In this document: positions 1 to 9,289 of the stretch, piece after piece | Numbering within the stretch: the stretch's first letter is position 1 | Layout of the letters: each line of letters starts with the position of its first letter | Assembly (NCBI RefSeq): GCF_017313785.1 | Contig: NZ_JAFLNL010000008.1 | Location: forward strand, 1-64,000 | DNA length: 64,000 nucleotides | Direction of reading: 5' to 3' | From: Flagellimonas aurea | GTDB taxonomy: Bacteria; Bacteroidota; Bacteroidia; Flavobacteriales; Flavobacteriaceae | The notes under the pieces: model-generated | What the model saw: the letters and a program-made list of their open reading frames with translations, nothing else | Databases searched by the model: none | Told to the model about the DNA's origin: nothing | Made by a program: the position numbers and the translations under genes

Positions 1-382
1 TGTGCTTGAAGTCCTGTGGGCCGAAACGGAGCGATATGCGCCCCCAGTGGTTGGTACGGCCCCCCAGCATGCGCGAACGGAACCACGAAAAGTCCGTGCC
101 GTCCTTCTGCGTGTAGGGCTCCCCCTCGATGTCCCAGCCTCCGTAGGCGGCATCGAAGTCCCCGAAGGGACGGAACCGTGTGCTCTTGCCCCGCCTTGGG
201 CTCTCGTACGACCACTTCAGCTGGGTCTGGTGCTCCGGCTTCGCAGGGTCGAAGAACGGGCCCGCCTCAACTACGGCAACCTTTAGGCCGGCCTCCGACA
301 GTACCTTCGCCGACATGCCGCCCCCGGCGCCCGAGCCTACGATGATCGCATCGTACACCGTAGAATTCTCTATTATTTGCAT
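1..382 (-). CDS. GMC-family oxidoreductase, N-terminal part (truncated by window edge)
   Basis: Reading the minus strand from the ATG at 382 gives about 127 residues that run off the window. The start is a Rossmann FAD-binding motif (DAIIVGSGAGGGMSAKVL, residues ~10-27) followed by VVEAGP. An RMLGGRTNHWGR segment near residue 110 matches the second FAD signature of glucose-methanol-choline oxidoreductases. Family members oxidise sugar or alcohol hydroxyls with FAD, often in the periplasm with a partner subunit, but no partner or export signal is visible here. The DNA is clearly richer in G+C than its neighbours and uses GGC/GCG codons heavily. The gene lies beyond a terminator that follows SusD, so it probably has its own promoter in 383-511. 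The substrate is unknown. Confidence 0.88.
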   Translation of the reverse strand, partial: MQIIENSTVYDAIIVGSGAGGGMSAKVLSEAGLKVAVVEAGPFFDPAKPEHQTQLKWSYESPRRGKSTRFRPFGDFDAAYGGWDIEGEPYTQKDGTDFSWFRSRMLGGRTNHWGRISLRFGPQDFKH

Positions 383-511
383 CTGTTGGTTTGGTTTAAT
401 TATAAATGAGTAAAATATAAATCTATCTAAAAAGGAATCACTACTAAAACCTTATATGGAACGCATATTCCATGTTCTGGATTCCCATAGGTGTCTTATT
501 TATTAAAAATT

Positions 512-546
512 GAGGCCCACCATCCATAATGGATATGATGGGCCTC
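512..546 (-). terminator. Rho-independent terminator after susD
   Basis: An inverted repeat has arms GAGGCCCACCAT and ATGATGGGCCTC, one G-U pair, and a short AT-rich loop. On the minus strand it is followed by AATTTTTAATA. It lies 18 bp past the SusD stop and separates the SusC/D unit from the GMC gene. Confidence 0.8.
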
Positions 547-564
547 ATAATTTAATACTATGTA

Positions 565-2139
565 TTAATATCCGTTGTTATCGGTACCCAAACTTGGGTT
601 ACGCTGAAGTTCCGGCCCTGGCAAAGGCAATAACATATGCTTTTCTTCAATCTGTTTACCTCTTTCTGTGGTATGCCCAACGGCATTAACAAAAGATATG
701 GAACCAGGTGAATCCGCTACTGGGAACTGTCCTGTACGAACAATATCGAACCAAGTTTTAAATTCAAAAACTAATTCCCTGTGTCTTTCTTTCCAAACTT
801 CCTGTACAAAGGCTTCTGTTCCCAAACCGGATAAATCCGCTTCAACTGTGGCAATGTCGGATTCCCAGTAAGCTCTGGCACGCACTTGGGCCAAATAGTT
901 AATGGCATCTGGGGTAACTCCGCTAGATCTAGCAATGGCCTCGGCCGCAATCAACAATACATCGGCATAACCGTATACTGCAAAATCTTTTCCTGAGTTT
1001 GCTGTTTCAAAAATAGCGGTATCATCATGCCAGACGTAAGGTGCTGTTGCAAAGGTCTGTCCTGAATCTTGAAAGGTGGAATGAAAATATTGCTTTTCCT
1101 GAATTCTTAGGTCAGTTGCCGGATCATATAAATCCATAAATCCGTCTGAAGGTAGGTACCCTCCGTTAGTAATATCATAAAGTACTTCTGAAGCAAGTGC
1201 TACAGGGTACGAGTACCTTGGATAAACGGAAGTTCCTATCTCTGGGTCATATTCTTTGATGTAAATATGTTCTACGGCAGATGCATCTGATTTTCTGATC
1301 TTGTTGTAGGCGGAGTTTTCCAAATCCACAACTCCTGGAGACAGCTCATCGTGCTGCACCAAATCATAGGAACCATATGTTCCATTGATAATGTCCTGTG
1401 CCAAGCTGGCTGCATCACTGTATCGGTCCGCATTCAATGGGTTTCCGCTCATGGTGAGGTAGACATCGGCCAATAGGGTCGCAACCGCTCCTGCAGTTAC
1501 GCGCTTACCGTTGTCCACCATGCTTACGGTTGGCAAACCACCATTTAAAGCATCGGTCAAATCTTGTTCTATAAGCGTATAGATATCGGCCACAGGGCTT
1601 CTTTCCAAATACAGATTTTCCAAAGATTCATAGGGTTCTGTGGTCAATGGTACGGGACCGAACCATCTTACTAAAAAATAGTATGCAAAGGCTCTAAAGA
1701 ACTTGGCTTCGGCCAATAGTTGTGATCTTTCAGAATCGCTCAATCCTGGTGTTTCGGGAATATACTTGATGGCATTATTCGCCCTAGAGATCCCCAAATA
1801 AAGTTCCCTCCATCTATCTTGAAGGTAACCTCCAATGTTATCCCCGTTAAGGGTAAGCTCTTGTGAATTGCTTACATGGAGTTCCTGACCTGCGTATTCG
1901 TTGACGAAATACCCGGACATGTATCCTCCCAGCATCATTGGGGTTCCACTATACACTCCACCATCCGTCATGCTGGGAGCACCGGTCCTGTACAGTGAAT
2001 TTACCGCACTGTAGGCCTGGTCTGGTTCTGAGAAGAACTGATTGGAATCCAGTTCGCTCAAGGGTTTCTCCTCTAAAAAGTCAGAACAGGAACCCAATAC
2101 AATTATTCCGATTAGAAAAACTATATATTTAATTTTCAT
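565..2139 (-). CDS. SusD/RagB-family outer-membrane glycan-binding lipoprotein
   Basis: The 524-residue protein opens with a lipoprotein signal peptide (MKIKYIVFLIGIIVLGSCSD; lipobox Cys at residue 18). It then shows the typical SusD start FLEEKPLSELDSNQFFSEPDQ, the helical TPR-like segment (ANNAIKYIP, AEAKFFRAFAYYFLVRWFGPVPL) and a C-terminal RagB end (ERHRELVFEF, NPSLGTDNNGY). SusD proteins cap SusC channels on the cell surface and bind the incoming oligosaccharide. It starts 17 bp after the upstream SusC, so the two are co-transcribed. No enzyme lies in this small cluster apart from the nearby GMC oxidoreductase, so the substrate cannot be assigned. Confidence 0.95.
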   Translation of the reverse strand: MKIKYIVFLIGIIVLGSCSDFLEEKPLSELDSNQFFSEPDQAYSAVNSLYRTGAPSMTDGGVYSGTPMMLGGYMSGYFVNEYAGQELHVSNSQELTLNGDNIGGYLQDRWRELYLGISRANNAIKYIPETPGLSDSERSQLLAEAKFFRAFAYYFLVRWFGPVPLTTEPYESLENLYLERSPVADIYTLIEQDLTDALNGGLPTVSMVDNGKRVTAGAVATLLADVYLTMSGNPLNADRYSDAASLAQDIINGTYGSYDLVQHDELSPGVVDLENSAYNKIRKSDASAVEHIYIKEYDPEIGTSVYPRYSYPVALASEVLYDITNGGYLPSDGFMDLYDPATDLRIQEKQYFHSTFQDSGQTFATAPYVWHDDTAIFETANSGKDFAVYGYADVLLIAAEAIARSSGVTPDAINYLAQVRARAYWESDIATVEADLSGLGTEAFVQEVWKERHRELVFEFKTWFDIVRTGQFPVADSPGSISFVNAVGHTTERGKQIEEKHMLLPLPGPELQRNPSLGTDNNGY

Positions 2140-2156
2140 GATATCTTTTTTATGTA

Positions 2157-5100
2157 TTAAAATTTCAGGCTACATCCAATGGTAAATGTTCTTGGCTTGG
2201 GATACTGGAAGAAGAAAATATTCTGTCCCCATTGGTTCCCGCCCCATGAAGTAGCTTCTGGGTCGTACCCCTGAAAGTCTTTGGAATGAATCACAAAAGC
2301 ATTTTCCAAACTGGCATATACCCTAAGGCGGTTCAAGCCCATGATATCCAAAAACTGCTGATTGAAGTTATAGCCCAAAGAGAATAGGTTTCCTCTGATG
2401 TAGGAACCATCAACCACCCATCTGCTATCTACCTGACTGTTCTGCCCTGCATACGCTTGGTTCCTGATTTCCTGAACCTGAGTATTCTGATTGCTCTCGG
2501 TCCAACCATCATAAAGGATTGTAGCAAGTCCGTTGGCAATACCTGAACGGTCTTCGGTAGAGTGATAGAACTGCTGCATAATCTCTACACCTGCAACAAA
2601 TTGAATGTCTGCGGTGAAATCAAAGTTTTTATATCGGAAGGTGTTGATGAAACTTCCTGTAATATCCGGCAAACCTTTTCCAAGGATTTTCTTTTCTGCA
2701 GATCGTTTGGCCTCACCTGGAACAGCTCCTACTTCAGCAGCTTCCGCAGCCTCATCGGTTCCCCAAGTTCCCAAACGCTCGTAACCCCAGAAAGAACTCA
2801 ACGACTCTCCTACTCTAAGTATGGTTTGACTTCCTGAAACCCAAAATGGTCCAGGTTCTATATCCTCATCGTTCTCACCCAAGCTTTCAATCCTGTTCTT
2901 GTTGTAGTTCATGTTGAAGGAAGTTTCCCAACCGAAATCGGCTTTACGGATAATTTCTCCCGTAATCATGGCCTCGATACCTTTGTTGGAAACCGAACCG
3001 ATGTTATCCCTTACCGATGTAAATCCTGTTGTATAAGGAACTGGTCTGTCCAATAGAAGATCTTTGGTCAACTTATCGTAGTAATCAAACTCCAAACGCA
3101 ACCTGTAATCAAAAGCTGCTAGATCTAAACCTATATCGAATTGACTGGTTTTTTCCCATTCCAACCCTGGATTGGACAAACGGTTGACGGAACTGGAACT
3201 TACCCTTGTACCATTCAGCAAAACTGTTCCTGAAGAAACTGTTGCCAATGAACTATAAGGTGCGATCTCTGTGTTACCGGTGATACCGTAGCTACCACGT
3301 AGCTTAAGTCTGTTGATTGCGGTCACATCCTGCATAAAAGCTTCTTCACTGATGTTCCAACCGGCACCGATTGAAGGGAAGAAACCGTATTTATTGTCTT
3401 CACCAAATCTTGATGAACCATCGACCCTTCCTGTCAAAGTCAACAGATATTTGTCTTTAAATGTATAACCGGCACGTAAAAAGTAGGAGTTCAAAGCCCA
3501 CTCGTTAGTTGTGGATTCCGGCGCACTTGGGTTACTGGCGGAGCCAATGTTGTTGTAACGGAAAAAGTCGTCACTAAAGCCTCTGGCAAAAATGTTGGAA
3601 GACTCATAAGTTCGCTCTTGCCAGCTAATACCCAACATGGTGTTGATTCTGTGGTCACCGAACTCCTTATTGTATGTTAGGTAGTTCTCTTGTTGCCAAT
3701 AAGTGCTCTTCTCATTAAAAATACGGGCAAAACCATTTGGTGCTGAGATATTCACCAAGTCACGCGGGGAGTATTCCTTCTTGTTTCTGATGTTCTTATC
3801 AAAACCAAACTGTGTCCTGAACTCCAAACCTGGCATAATGGTAAAATTCACGTAGAAGTTTCCAAAAAGCTGATTTCTTTCCCAGAATCTTTCCTGTGTT
3901 TCCAATACATGGACTGGGTTGGACATGGACTCCAAATTGTAGGCATCGCTGATCATTTGGCTATTGCTCCATGTTCCATCAGGGAATTTTACTGGGAAAA
4001 TTGGAGGCATTTCAATCATGGTTCTTCTTGGGGTCTGGCCACCACCGCCCTCTTCGAACTCGGTATCCTTGACGTCGTTTACAAGAAGGTTCACACCCAA
4101 TTTCAACCAATCTTTTGGAGTCACATCATAGGCGATTTTTCCGCTGATCCTATCCAACTCGTTGTTCAGCATTATACCTTCTATATGGGAATAATTCAAA
4201 AACACCCCGATAGATGATTTTTCGCTTCCTTGTTGAATGGATAATTGGTGGTTGTTGGAATAAGCCGTTCTGGTCGCTTCATCTTGCCAATCGGTATCGT
4301 ACAATGGATTACCTTGTGCATCAAAAAGATTTGGGTCGTTTGTGGTAAAAACAGGAGCAGGGTCGTCAGGACGGTACTTTGGAGTGTTCTCCATACCTGT
4401 ACGAACTACTTCTAACCACTCTTCTGCGTTCAGCAAGTCCATCTTTTTGCGGATGCTTCCCACGCTCAAGAAACCATCGTAACCTATACTTATTTTTTCA
4501 TCTTTTGAACCTCTTTTGGTGGTAATCAAAACAACACCATTAGCACCCCTGGCACCATAGATAGCAGCAGAAGATGCATCTTTCAGCACCTCCATACGCT
4601 CGATATCGTTAGGATTGATAAACTGGATATCGTCCATTACAACGCCATCAACAACGTACAACGGATCTGTTGAAGAATTGATGGTACCAACACCACGAAT
4701 CACAATCCTGGGTGATCCTGTTGGCGAACCTGAGTTCAAGAATACGTTAACACCTGCTACCTTACCTCTCATTCCTTGCAAGGCGTTGCTCACCGGCGCT
4801 TTTAAAAGTGTTTCGCTATCCACTGCCCCAACTGCTCCCGTAAGGTCAGATTTCTTTTGGGTACCATAACCCACAACTACTACCTCATCGAGTGCGGCTA
4901 CATTTTCTTTAAGGGTTACATCAATGGTTTGTTCTCCAGTAACCTCGATTTCCTGGGTCACAAAACCTATATAGCTGAACATAAGCACATCACCTGCGTC
5001 CGCCATAATGCTGTAGTTTCCGTCAAAATCGGTTGTAGTTCCTTTGGAAGTACCTTGCACCAATATGGAGACGCCTGGAATTGGAGTCCCGGCATTGTCC

Positions 5101-5582
5101 ACGACCTTTCCGTTCACGGTAAACTGTACATTTGTTCTAATGAGCTCATTGATTCTGTCCGGGCTCAAGGCTGTGGGGACTTTATCAATATTGTGCTTGC
5201 TTAAGAGACTTTCAATTTTATCCTTTATCTCTGGATTGTTCTTTGGAAAAAGAATAATCTGGTTCCTAACAAAACTGAAGGCTATATCGGACTCGGAGAA
5301 GAGTTCGTTCAATACGGCGTCCAATGTTTTGTTTTCAACTTTCAGCGATTTTTTGGAATAGACATCCACAATGCTGTTGTTGTAGAAAAAACTATAATCG
5401 CTCTTACGTTCGATTTCGTTCAATATCCGCTTCAATCTTACATTGTTTGCCTCCAACGAAATGCTTTGGGCATTTGCTTCCGAAGCAAATAATTTGGCCA
5501 AAGTAAGCGCCACTAAGATCAAATAGATTTTCATTATCCTGATAATTGGGACCTTTGGTAAAAAAAGTTCCTTTTTTTCCAT
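2157..5582 (-). CDS. SusC/RagA-family TonB-linked outer-membrane transporter with STN domain
   Basis: The 1141-residue protein has a signal peptide (an alternative start is the inner Met 17, MKIYLILVALTLAK). An STN (secretin/TonB N-terminal) signalling domain follows at residues ~40-113, then a carboxypeptidase-D regulatory-like domain at ~152-215, a VVVVGYGTQKK segment, the plug, and a C-terminal 22-strand barrel ending in GCSLKF. The STN domain is what contacts a FecR anti-sigma factor. With fecR and an ECF sigma gene directly upstream, this is a trans-envelope substrate-sensing system. It imports oligosaccharides with the SusD encoded 17 bp downstream. The second SusC of the window lacks the STN domain. 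Confidence 0.95.
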   Translation of the reverse strand: MEKKELFLPKVPIIRIMKIYLILVALTLAKLFASEANAQSISLEANNVRLKRILNEIERKSDYSFFYNNSIVDVYSKKSLKVENKTLDAVLNELFSESDIAFSFVRNQIILFPKNNPEIKDKIESLLSKHNIDKVPTALSPDRINELIRTNVQFTVNGKVVDNAGTPIPGVSILVQGTSKGTTTDFDGNYSIMADAGDVLMFSYIGFVTQEIEVTGEQTIDVTLKENVAALDEVVVVGYGTQKKSDLTGAVGAVDSETLLKAPVSNALQGMRGKVAGVNVFLNSGSPTGSPRIVIRGVGTINSSTDPLYVVDGVVMDDIQFINPNDIERMEVLKDASSAAIYGARGANGVVLITTKRGSKDEKISIGYDGFLSVGSIRKKMDLLNAEEWLEVVRTGMENTPKYRPDDPAPVFTTNDPNLFDAQGNPLYDTDWQDEATRTAYSNNHQLSIQQGSEKSSIGVFLNYSHIEGIMLNNELDRISGKIAYDVTPKDWLKLGVNLLVNDVKDTEFEEGGGGQTPRRTMIEMPPIFPVKFPDGTWSNSQMISDAYNLESMSNPVHVLETQERFWERNQLFGNFYVNFTIMPGLEFRTQFGFDKNIRNKKEYSPRDLVNISAPNGFARIFNEKSTYWQQENYLTYNKEFGDHRINTMLGISWQERTYESSNIFARGFSDDFFRYNNIGSASNPSAPESTTNEWALNSYFLRAGYTFKDKYLLTLTGRVDGSSRFGEDNKYGFFPSIGAGWNISEEAFMQDVTAINRLKLRGSYGITGNTEIAPYSSLATVSSGTVLLNGTRVSSSSVNRLSNPGLEWEKTSQFDIGLDLAAFDYRLRLEFDYYDKLTKDLLLDRPVPYTTGFTSVRDNIGSVSNKGIEAMITGEIIRKADFGWETSFNMNYNKNRIESLGENDEDIEPGPFWVSGSQTILRVGESLSSFWGYERLGTWGTDEAAEAAEVGAVPGEAKRSAEKKILGKGLPDITGSFINTFRYKNFDFTADIQFVAGVEIMQQFYHSTEDRSGIANGLATILYDGWTESNQNTQVQEIRNQAYAGQNSQVDSRWVVDGSYIRGNLFSLGYNFNQQFLDIMGLNRLRVYASLENAFVIHSKDFQGYDPEATSWGGNQWGQNIFFFQYPKPRTFTIGCSLKF

Positions 5583-5637
5583 AATTTTGATGAGTTTACG
5601 ATGTTTAATTACATTTTTATGTGGTTAAATAGTTTCT

Positions 5638-5667
5638 GAGAGGAGGGTGCGGGAACACCTTCCTCTC
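5638..5667. other. Stable inverted repeat between fecR and susC
   Basis: Twelve-base arms (GAGAGGAGGGTG / CACCTTCCTCTC, one wobble) surround a six-base loop. A run of T follows on the plus strand only. On the transcribed minus strand the next bases are AGAAACTATTTAACC, so it is not a classical terminator for fecR. It may be an mRNA processing or stability element separating low fecR from high susC expression. Confidence 0.55.
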
Positions 5668-5677
5668 TTTTTTAAGG

Positions 5678-6622
5678 TCATTGCTTCATAAATAGTGTTA
5701 TTTGGTTATTGTGCATTTTATAGAGTATAGGTGACGACACCTCAAAAAGGTCCAAAATCTGTTCAATACCAAGATTGTCGAACTCCCCAGTATATTTGTA
5801 GTCCATTATCCCAGGGGATTCCACCGATATATCAACCTTGTATTTTCTTTTTAAATCGCTTATCACCTGTCTTATGGGCGTTTCATCATAAATAAGTTTG
5901 CCTTCTCGCCAAGCAGTGAATTTTGTGGTCTGTACGTTGTCAACAATAAGTTTATCGGCATCCTTGACATAAGTAGCCCTTTGGGATGGGGCCAACACTA
6001 CGGTCTTTTGATTTTGTTCTTCAACCACTTTTACCTTTCCAGATACCAAAGTAGTTTCCACATTTTGGTCTTCCGGATAGGATTTAACATTGAAAACCGT
6101 TCCCAATACCTGAATATTCATGCCATTTCCGGTAGCCACCTTAAAGGGTTTTTCTGGATTATGGGCCACATCAAAAAATGCCTCTCCTTGAAGACTGACA
6201 TCCCTTGATTCTTCCGAAAATTTTTCAGGATAGGAAAATGTGGTATTCGCATTCAGTGTAACTTTTGTACCATCTGACAAGGTTATGGTTTTGTTCTCCC
6301 CTATAGAGGTAGAGGCCAAAATTGTCTGTGAGTATTTTGCTTCCAATTGTTCATTTGGAGAAACCAATGTATATGCCAGTGCAACCATTAGCAAAACGCA
6401 AGCTGCATATCCTACATATTTATACCAATCGGCAAATTTTCTTTTGGTATCCAGTTTGTTTTTGCCCCCACCCTCTTTTAGCAGTTTGGCGACATGCCTT
6501 GCTTTCAGTACATGGTAACGCTGTTGTTGCTTAGGGTTTTTGAGCAACCACTTCACAACCTCAGCCTTTTTCTCATCCGATAGCCGACCTTCTACCAGTG
6601 CATTTATATCCTTGTTGTTCAT
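5678..6622 (-). CDS. FecR-family anti-sigma factor
   Basis: The 314-residue protein has a cytoplasmic N-terminal segment (~1-70), one membrane span near residues 68-87 (YVGYAACVLLMVALAYTLV), and a periplasmic FecR domain (ITLSDGTKVTLNANTTFSYP, then GEAFFDV and FNVKSYPED). It ends in an STN-like C-terminal domain (TPIRQVISDLKRKYKVDISVE). The protein holds the ECF sigma factor inactive, or helps activate it, until the STN domain of SusC reports substrate. It lies 71 bp after the sigma gene and 95 bp before susC. Length and domain order are typical for Bacteroidota. Confidence 0.94.
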   Translation of the reverse strand: MNNKDINALVEGRLSDEKKAEVVKWLLKNPKQQQRYHVLKARHVAKLLKEGGGKNKLDTKRKFADWYKYVGYAACVLLMVALAYTLVSPNEQLEAKYSQTILASTSIGENKTITLSDGTKVTLNANTTFSYPEKFSEESRDVSLQGEAFFDVAHNPEKPFKVATGNGMNIQVLGTVFNVKSYPEDQNVETTLVSGKVKVVEEQNQKTVVLAPSQRATYVKDADKLIVDNVQTTKFTAWREGKLIYDETPIRQVISDLKRKYKVDISVESPGIMDYKYTGEFDNLGIEQILDLFEVSSPILYKMHNNQITLFMKQ

Positions 6623-6663
6623 CTTAAATTAGGAACAGTATTCAATAGCATGACGTAAAAAGT

Positions 6664-6676
6664 GGGGGGCACCCCC
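6664..6676 (-). other. GC hairpin between sigma factor gene and fecR
   Basis: A G-run/C-run pair (GGGGGGCACCCCC on the plus strand) forms a tight hairpin 18 bp past the sigma-factor stop. On the minus strand it is followed by ACTTTTTACG. It could be a leaky terminator that lowers fecR relative to sigma. The loop is very small, so folding is uncertain. Confidence 0.4.
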
Positions 6677-6693
6677 TAGTCGGAAAATAAATT

Positions 6694-7275
6694 TTATAAA
6701 AACAAAGAAGGAAGATACTCGCTCAGCGCCACTCGAAGTTGTCTTAAGGCCCTGCTCATATGGTTTTCTACGGTTTTTGGAGAAATTTCCAGTTCTTCTG
6801 ATATTTCTTTATGGCACAACCCCTCCATCCTACTTTTTTTGAAAACTTTCTTACATTTTTCAGGGAGTTGCTCTATGGCCTTATCCACCAAAGATTGGAG
6901 TTCGTTTGCCAAAATCGAAGAAGCCATATCATCTGCCAATGCACCATGGTTCAACCAAAACTCTTGCTGTTCAACAGACATTTCTTTGGTGAGCTTATTT
7001 TTTTTGGCGCGAAGATAATCCAAACAGGCATTTCGGGTCATACTGTAAATATAACCTGTAAAATTGGAGGTAATCTGTAATGTATCCCACTTTTCCCATA
7101 ATTTGATAAAGACATCGTGGATGATTTCTTCCGCATCTTCTTGAGAAGGGATATAACTGTTTACAATCACAACAAGTTTAGGCCTGTAGAACTCATATAT
7201 TATACTAAAATCATCCTCTACGGTATTCTCCGATAGGGGGTCGATTTTGAGGTTATGCAAATATTCTGGCTTCAT
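6694..7275 (-). CDS. ECF-type RNA polymerase sigma-70 factor
   Basis: The start is the ATG giving MKPEYLHNLKIDP; an upstream TTG would add only five residues. The 193 residues contain sigma region 2 (FSIIYEFYRPKLVVIVNSYIP, then DAEEIIHDVFIKLWEKW) and region 4 with its helix-turn-helix (HKEISEELEISPKTVENHM, residues ~147-165). This is the Bacteroidota ECF class that pairs with FecR and SusC/D. It probably directs transcription of the downstream susC/D genes when released by FecR. It is the first gene of the leftward cluster. Confidence 0.95.
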   Translation of the reverse strand: MKPEYLHNLKIDPLSENTVEDDFSIIYEFYRPKLVVIVNSYIPSQEDAEEIIHDVFIKLWEKWDTLQITSNFTGYIYSMTRNACLDYLRAKKNKLTKEMSVEQQEFWLNHGALADDMASSILANELQSLVDKAIEQLPEKCKKVFKKSRMEGLCHKEISEELEISPKTVENHMSRALRQLRVALSEYLPSLFL

Positions 7276-7383
7276 TTTTTGTAAATGCAAACATTTTACA
7301 CCTGCAATTTACAAATTTCGGATTAACGACAAATTTTAATCTCTTTATTTACGCGCACAGCCCAATTTGAAACAGTAGTGTAG

Positions 7384-7566
7384 TTATAACATTTTCAGAC
7401 AGGTTACGGCCCATCTTTTTATCCCATAAAAGGAATTCACCCAACAAAGTGAGTTTAGTTGATCAAGGTATTCCTCATGTTCATACCCAAAAAGACCCAA
7501 AACTTGCTCCGCACTTGCCGTATGATCTTTATTTTTAACTCTTATGGAATTAAGGTGTATGTAAAG
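7384..7566 (-). pseudogene. Possible coding remnant, no start codon
   Basis: This 60-codon open frame between the sigma factor and the lipocalin-like gene begins after a TGA inside the 3' end of the latter. It contains no in-frame ATG. The residues look protein-like (SAEQVLGLFGYEHEEYLDQL, then WVNSFYGIKRWAV) but I do not recognise a family. A frame of this length can occur by chance in DNA of this composition, so it is either a decayed gene fragment or nothing. Confidence 0.15.
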
Positions 7567-8060
7567 TCAATCCTTGTTTGCACAACTGTACCGGTTACCT
7601 CGGTTACATTGTATATTTCCGAGAACGTAAATGCCGTTAAATCTTCATTAAACTCCAAATTAGTGGTTTGCATGGTGCATGAAGATACCAAGCTAAGGTT
7701 TTGTGAAGTTAATTCCCACGTACCTGTAGAAGGAACCACATAGTCGCAATCTTCCCCATATTTTCCTATTTCATAGGCAAAAGTCCTGTCCGAATCAAAA
7801 GTATAGGCAGCGTCCCTGGCACACTCTTCATATTGTTCAAAAAGGTCTGTTGATGCATTGTCCGTATCATCATCGGTCAAATCCAGTTCTTTGGCGGCTT
7901 CAATGCCTGTAAGAATCCATTCCCCGACCAATATCTCTTCAGTTGTGGTTAGATCACCAGTAAAATCCGGGGCACATTCAGGTCCTTCATCCGAACTACA
8001 TGATACGAGGATTGCTGAAATACTCACCATGGACAAAGCATTAAAAAACATTCTTTTCAT
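7542..8060 (-). CDS. Lipocalin-like lipoprotein
   Basis: I start at the ATG giving MKRMFFNALSMVSISAILVSC; a TTG two codons earlier is less likely. The lipobox (LVSC) predicts an outer-membrane or periplasmic lipoprotein of 172 residues. After an acidic linker comes LVGEWILTGIEA, then alternating strands with GTWELTSQNLSLV. This is the layout of the small lipocalin-like domains common in flavobacterial lipoproteins. No ligand can be inferred. It is a single gene, divergent from the DUF6340-like gene. Confidence 0.8.
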   Translation of the reverse strand: MKRMFFNALSMVSISAILVSCSSDEGPECAPDFTGDLTTTEEILVGEWILTGIEAAKELDLTDDDTDNASTDLFEQYEECARDAAYTFDSDRTFAYEIGKYGEDCDYVVPSTGTWELTSQNLSLVSSCTMQTTNLEFNEDLTAFTFSEIYNVTEVTGTVVQTRIDFTYTLIP

Positions 8061-8248
8061 CTTCAATTAAATTTTATTGTTCGCTATTAGGATGGGCAAG
8101 AATGCAAATGGTTGTTTGTGGAAGTAAAAAAACATTCAAACCCCTATAAAAATAAAGCATCCATTTTCTCGTTTTAAAGCCTACAATCTTCCTAAAAAAA
8201 GCTATGGCACACTTGTTGTATTCCACACTTTACCAAAATCTTACAATC

Positions 8249-9250
8249 ATGAAAAACTTCAACTTTATTTTGCTTTCCCTTGTTATGTTAAGTATGGTTT
8301 CCTGTGCAAGTTCTGGGTTTGTGAATTTGAACTACCCTCAAGAACCTGAACTTATTTTGCCGCAAGAAATCGAAAGTGTAGCCGTCGTCAACCGTTCACT
8401 GACCAAGGAAGAGAACAAAAAAAACAGAACTTTGGAGTCCATTGCCACTGGAGAAATAGCAGGATCGGACAAGCTAGCCTCAGATGAAGCCGTCAAAGGA
8501 ATTTTTGATGGTCTACGAAACAGTAATCACTTAAGAGCTGTGATACCTCCTAAAGTTAGGATATACGGCACCGGCACCAGAAAAACTCCAGAAATATTGG
8601 GTTGGGAAGAAGTAACCGACATCTGTGAATCTGCCAACGCCGACGTTCTGCTCGTTCTGGAAAACTTTGATTCCAATTCTGATTTTGTAATTGCCAATGC
8701 GGTCAATCAAGTTACCTCTGTTTTGGAAACCGGACGTACCGATACACGGTTTCCTCGTCGAGCAAGGGTAAATGTAAGAAGCTTTTGGAGACTCTATGAT
8801 CCACATTCCAAAACCATTATGGATCAATACCAACAGACCTATTTTATGGATTTTGACCTGTTAAGTGGTGCTGCACCCTTATCCGCACTGCCCGAAACCG
8901 CCTATGCAGCCGGCATGGATTACACCAGCCGTTTCTTTACCAGCTATTACCGTGTAAGACGGGATATGTACAAAAAAGGAAAAGGTAGGGACAAAAACCT
9001 ATTTGCCGCCGGCTGGAGAAGCAGCGAAGTGGCTAACTGGGACAAAGCCATTAGAATATGGACCGATGTTGCCAACAACAGAGGTAAATCCGCAGGAAGG
9101 GCCGCCCATAACCTGGCCGTCGCCTACGAGGTCAAAGGGGAAACGGACATGGCACTGGAGTGGGCGCAACGCGGCTATCAAGAGTTCGGGGACAAAATGG
9201 CCCGCGACTATGCCAAGGTGTTGCTCCGTCGCAAAAGCTTGGAATATTAA
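8249..9250 (+). CDS. DUF6340-like lipoprotein with C-terminal TPR-like helices
   Basis: I chose the internal ATG at 8249 because it starts a clean lipoprotein signal peptide (MKNFNFILLSLVMLSMVSCA). The frame also has an ATG at 8204. The mature 333-residue protein begins GFVNLNYPQEPELILPQEIESVAVVNRS. It contains a region about a nucleotide- or metal-free alpha/beta fold and ends with a TPR-like pair (NWDKAIRIWTDVANN, then AAHNLAVAYEVKGETDMAL). I associate it with the DUF6340 family of Bacteroidota, from memory. The function is unknown. It is a single gene with no operon partner. Confidence 0.8.
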   Translation: MKNFNFILLSLVMLSMVSCASSGFVNLNYPQEPELILPQEIESVAVVNRSLTKEENKKNRTLESIATGEIAGSDKLASDEAVKGIFDGLRNSNHLRAVIPPKVRIYGTGTRKTPEILGWEEVTDICESANADVLLVLENFDSNSDFVIANAVNQVTSVLETGRTDTRFPRRARVNVRSFWRLYDPHSKTIMDQYQQTYFMDFDLLSGAAPLSALPETAYAAGMDYTSRFFTSYYRVRRDMYKKGKGRDKNLFAAGWRSSEVANWDKAIRIWTDVANNRGKSAGRAAHNLAVAYEVKGETDMALEWAQRGYQEFGDKMARDYAKVLLRRKSLEY

Positions 9251-9289
9251 AAAGTTGTAAGTTTTAAATTTGGCTAACTTAGCGCTCTT

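Noticed and set aside
5638..5667. Classical terminator between fecR and susC
   Set aside because: The T-run lies on the plus strand, while both genes run on the minus strand; kept only as an RNA-structure element.
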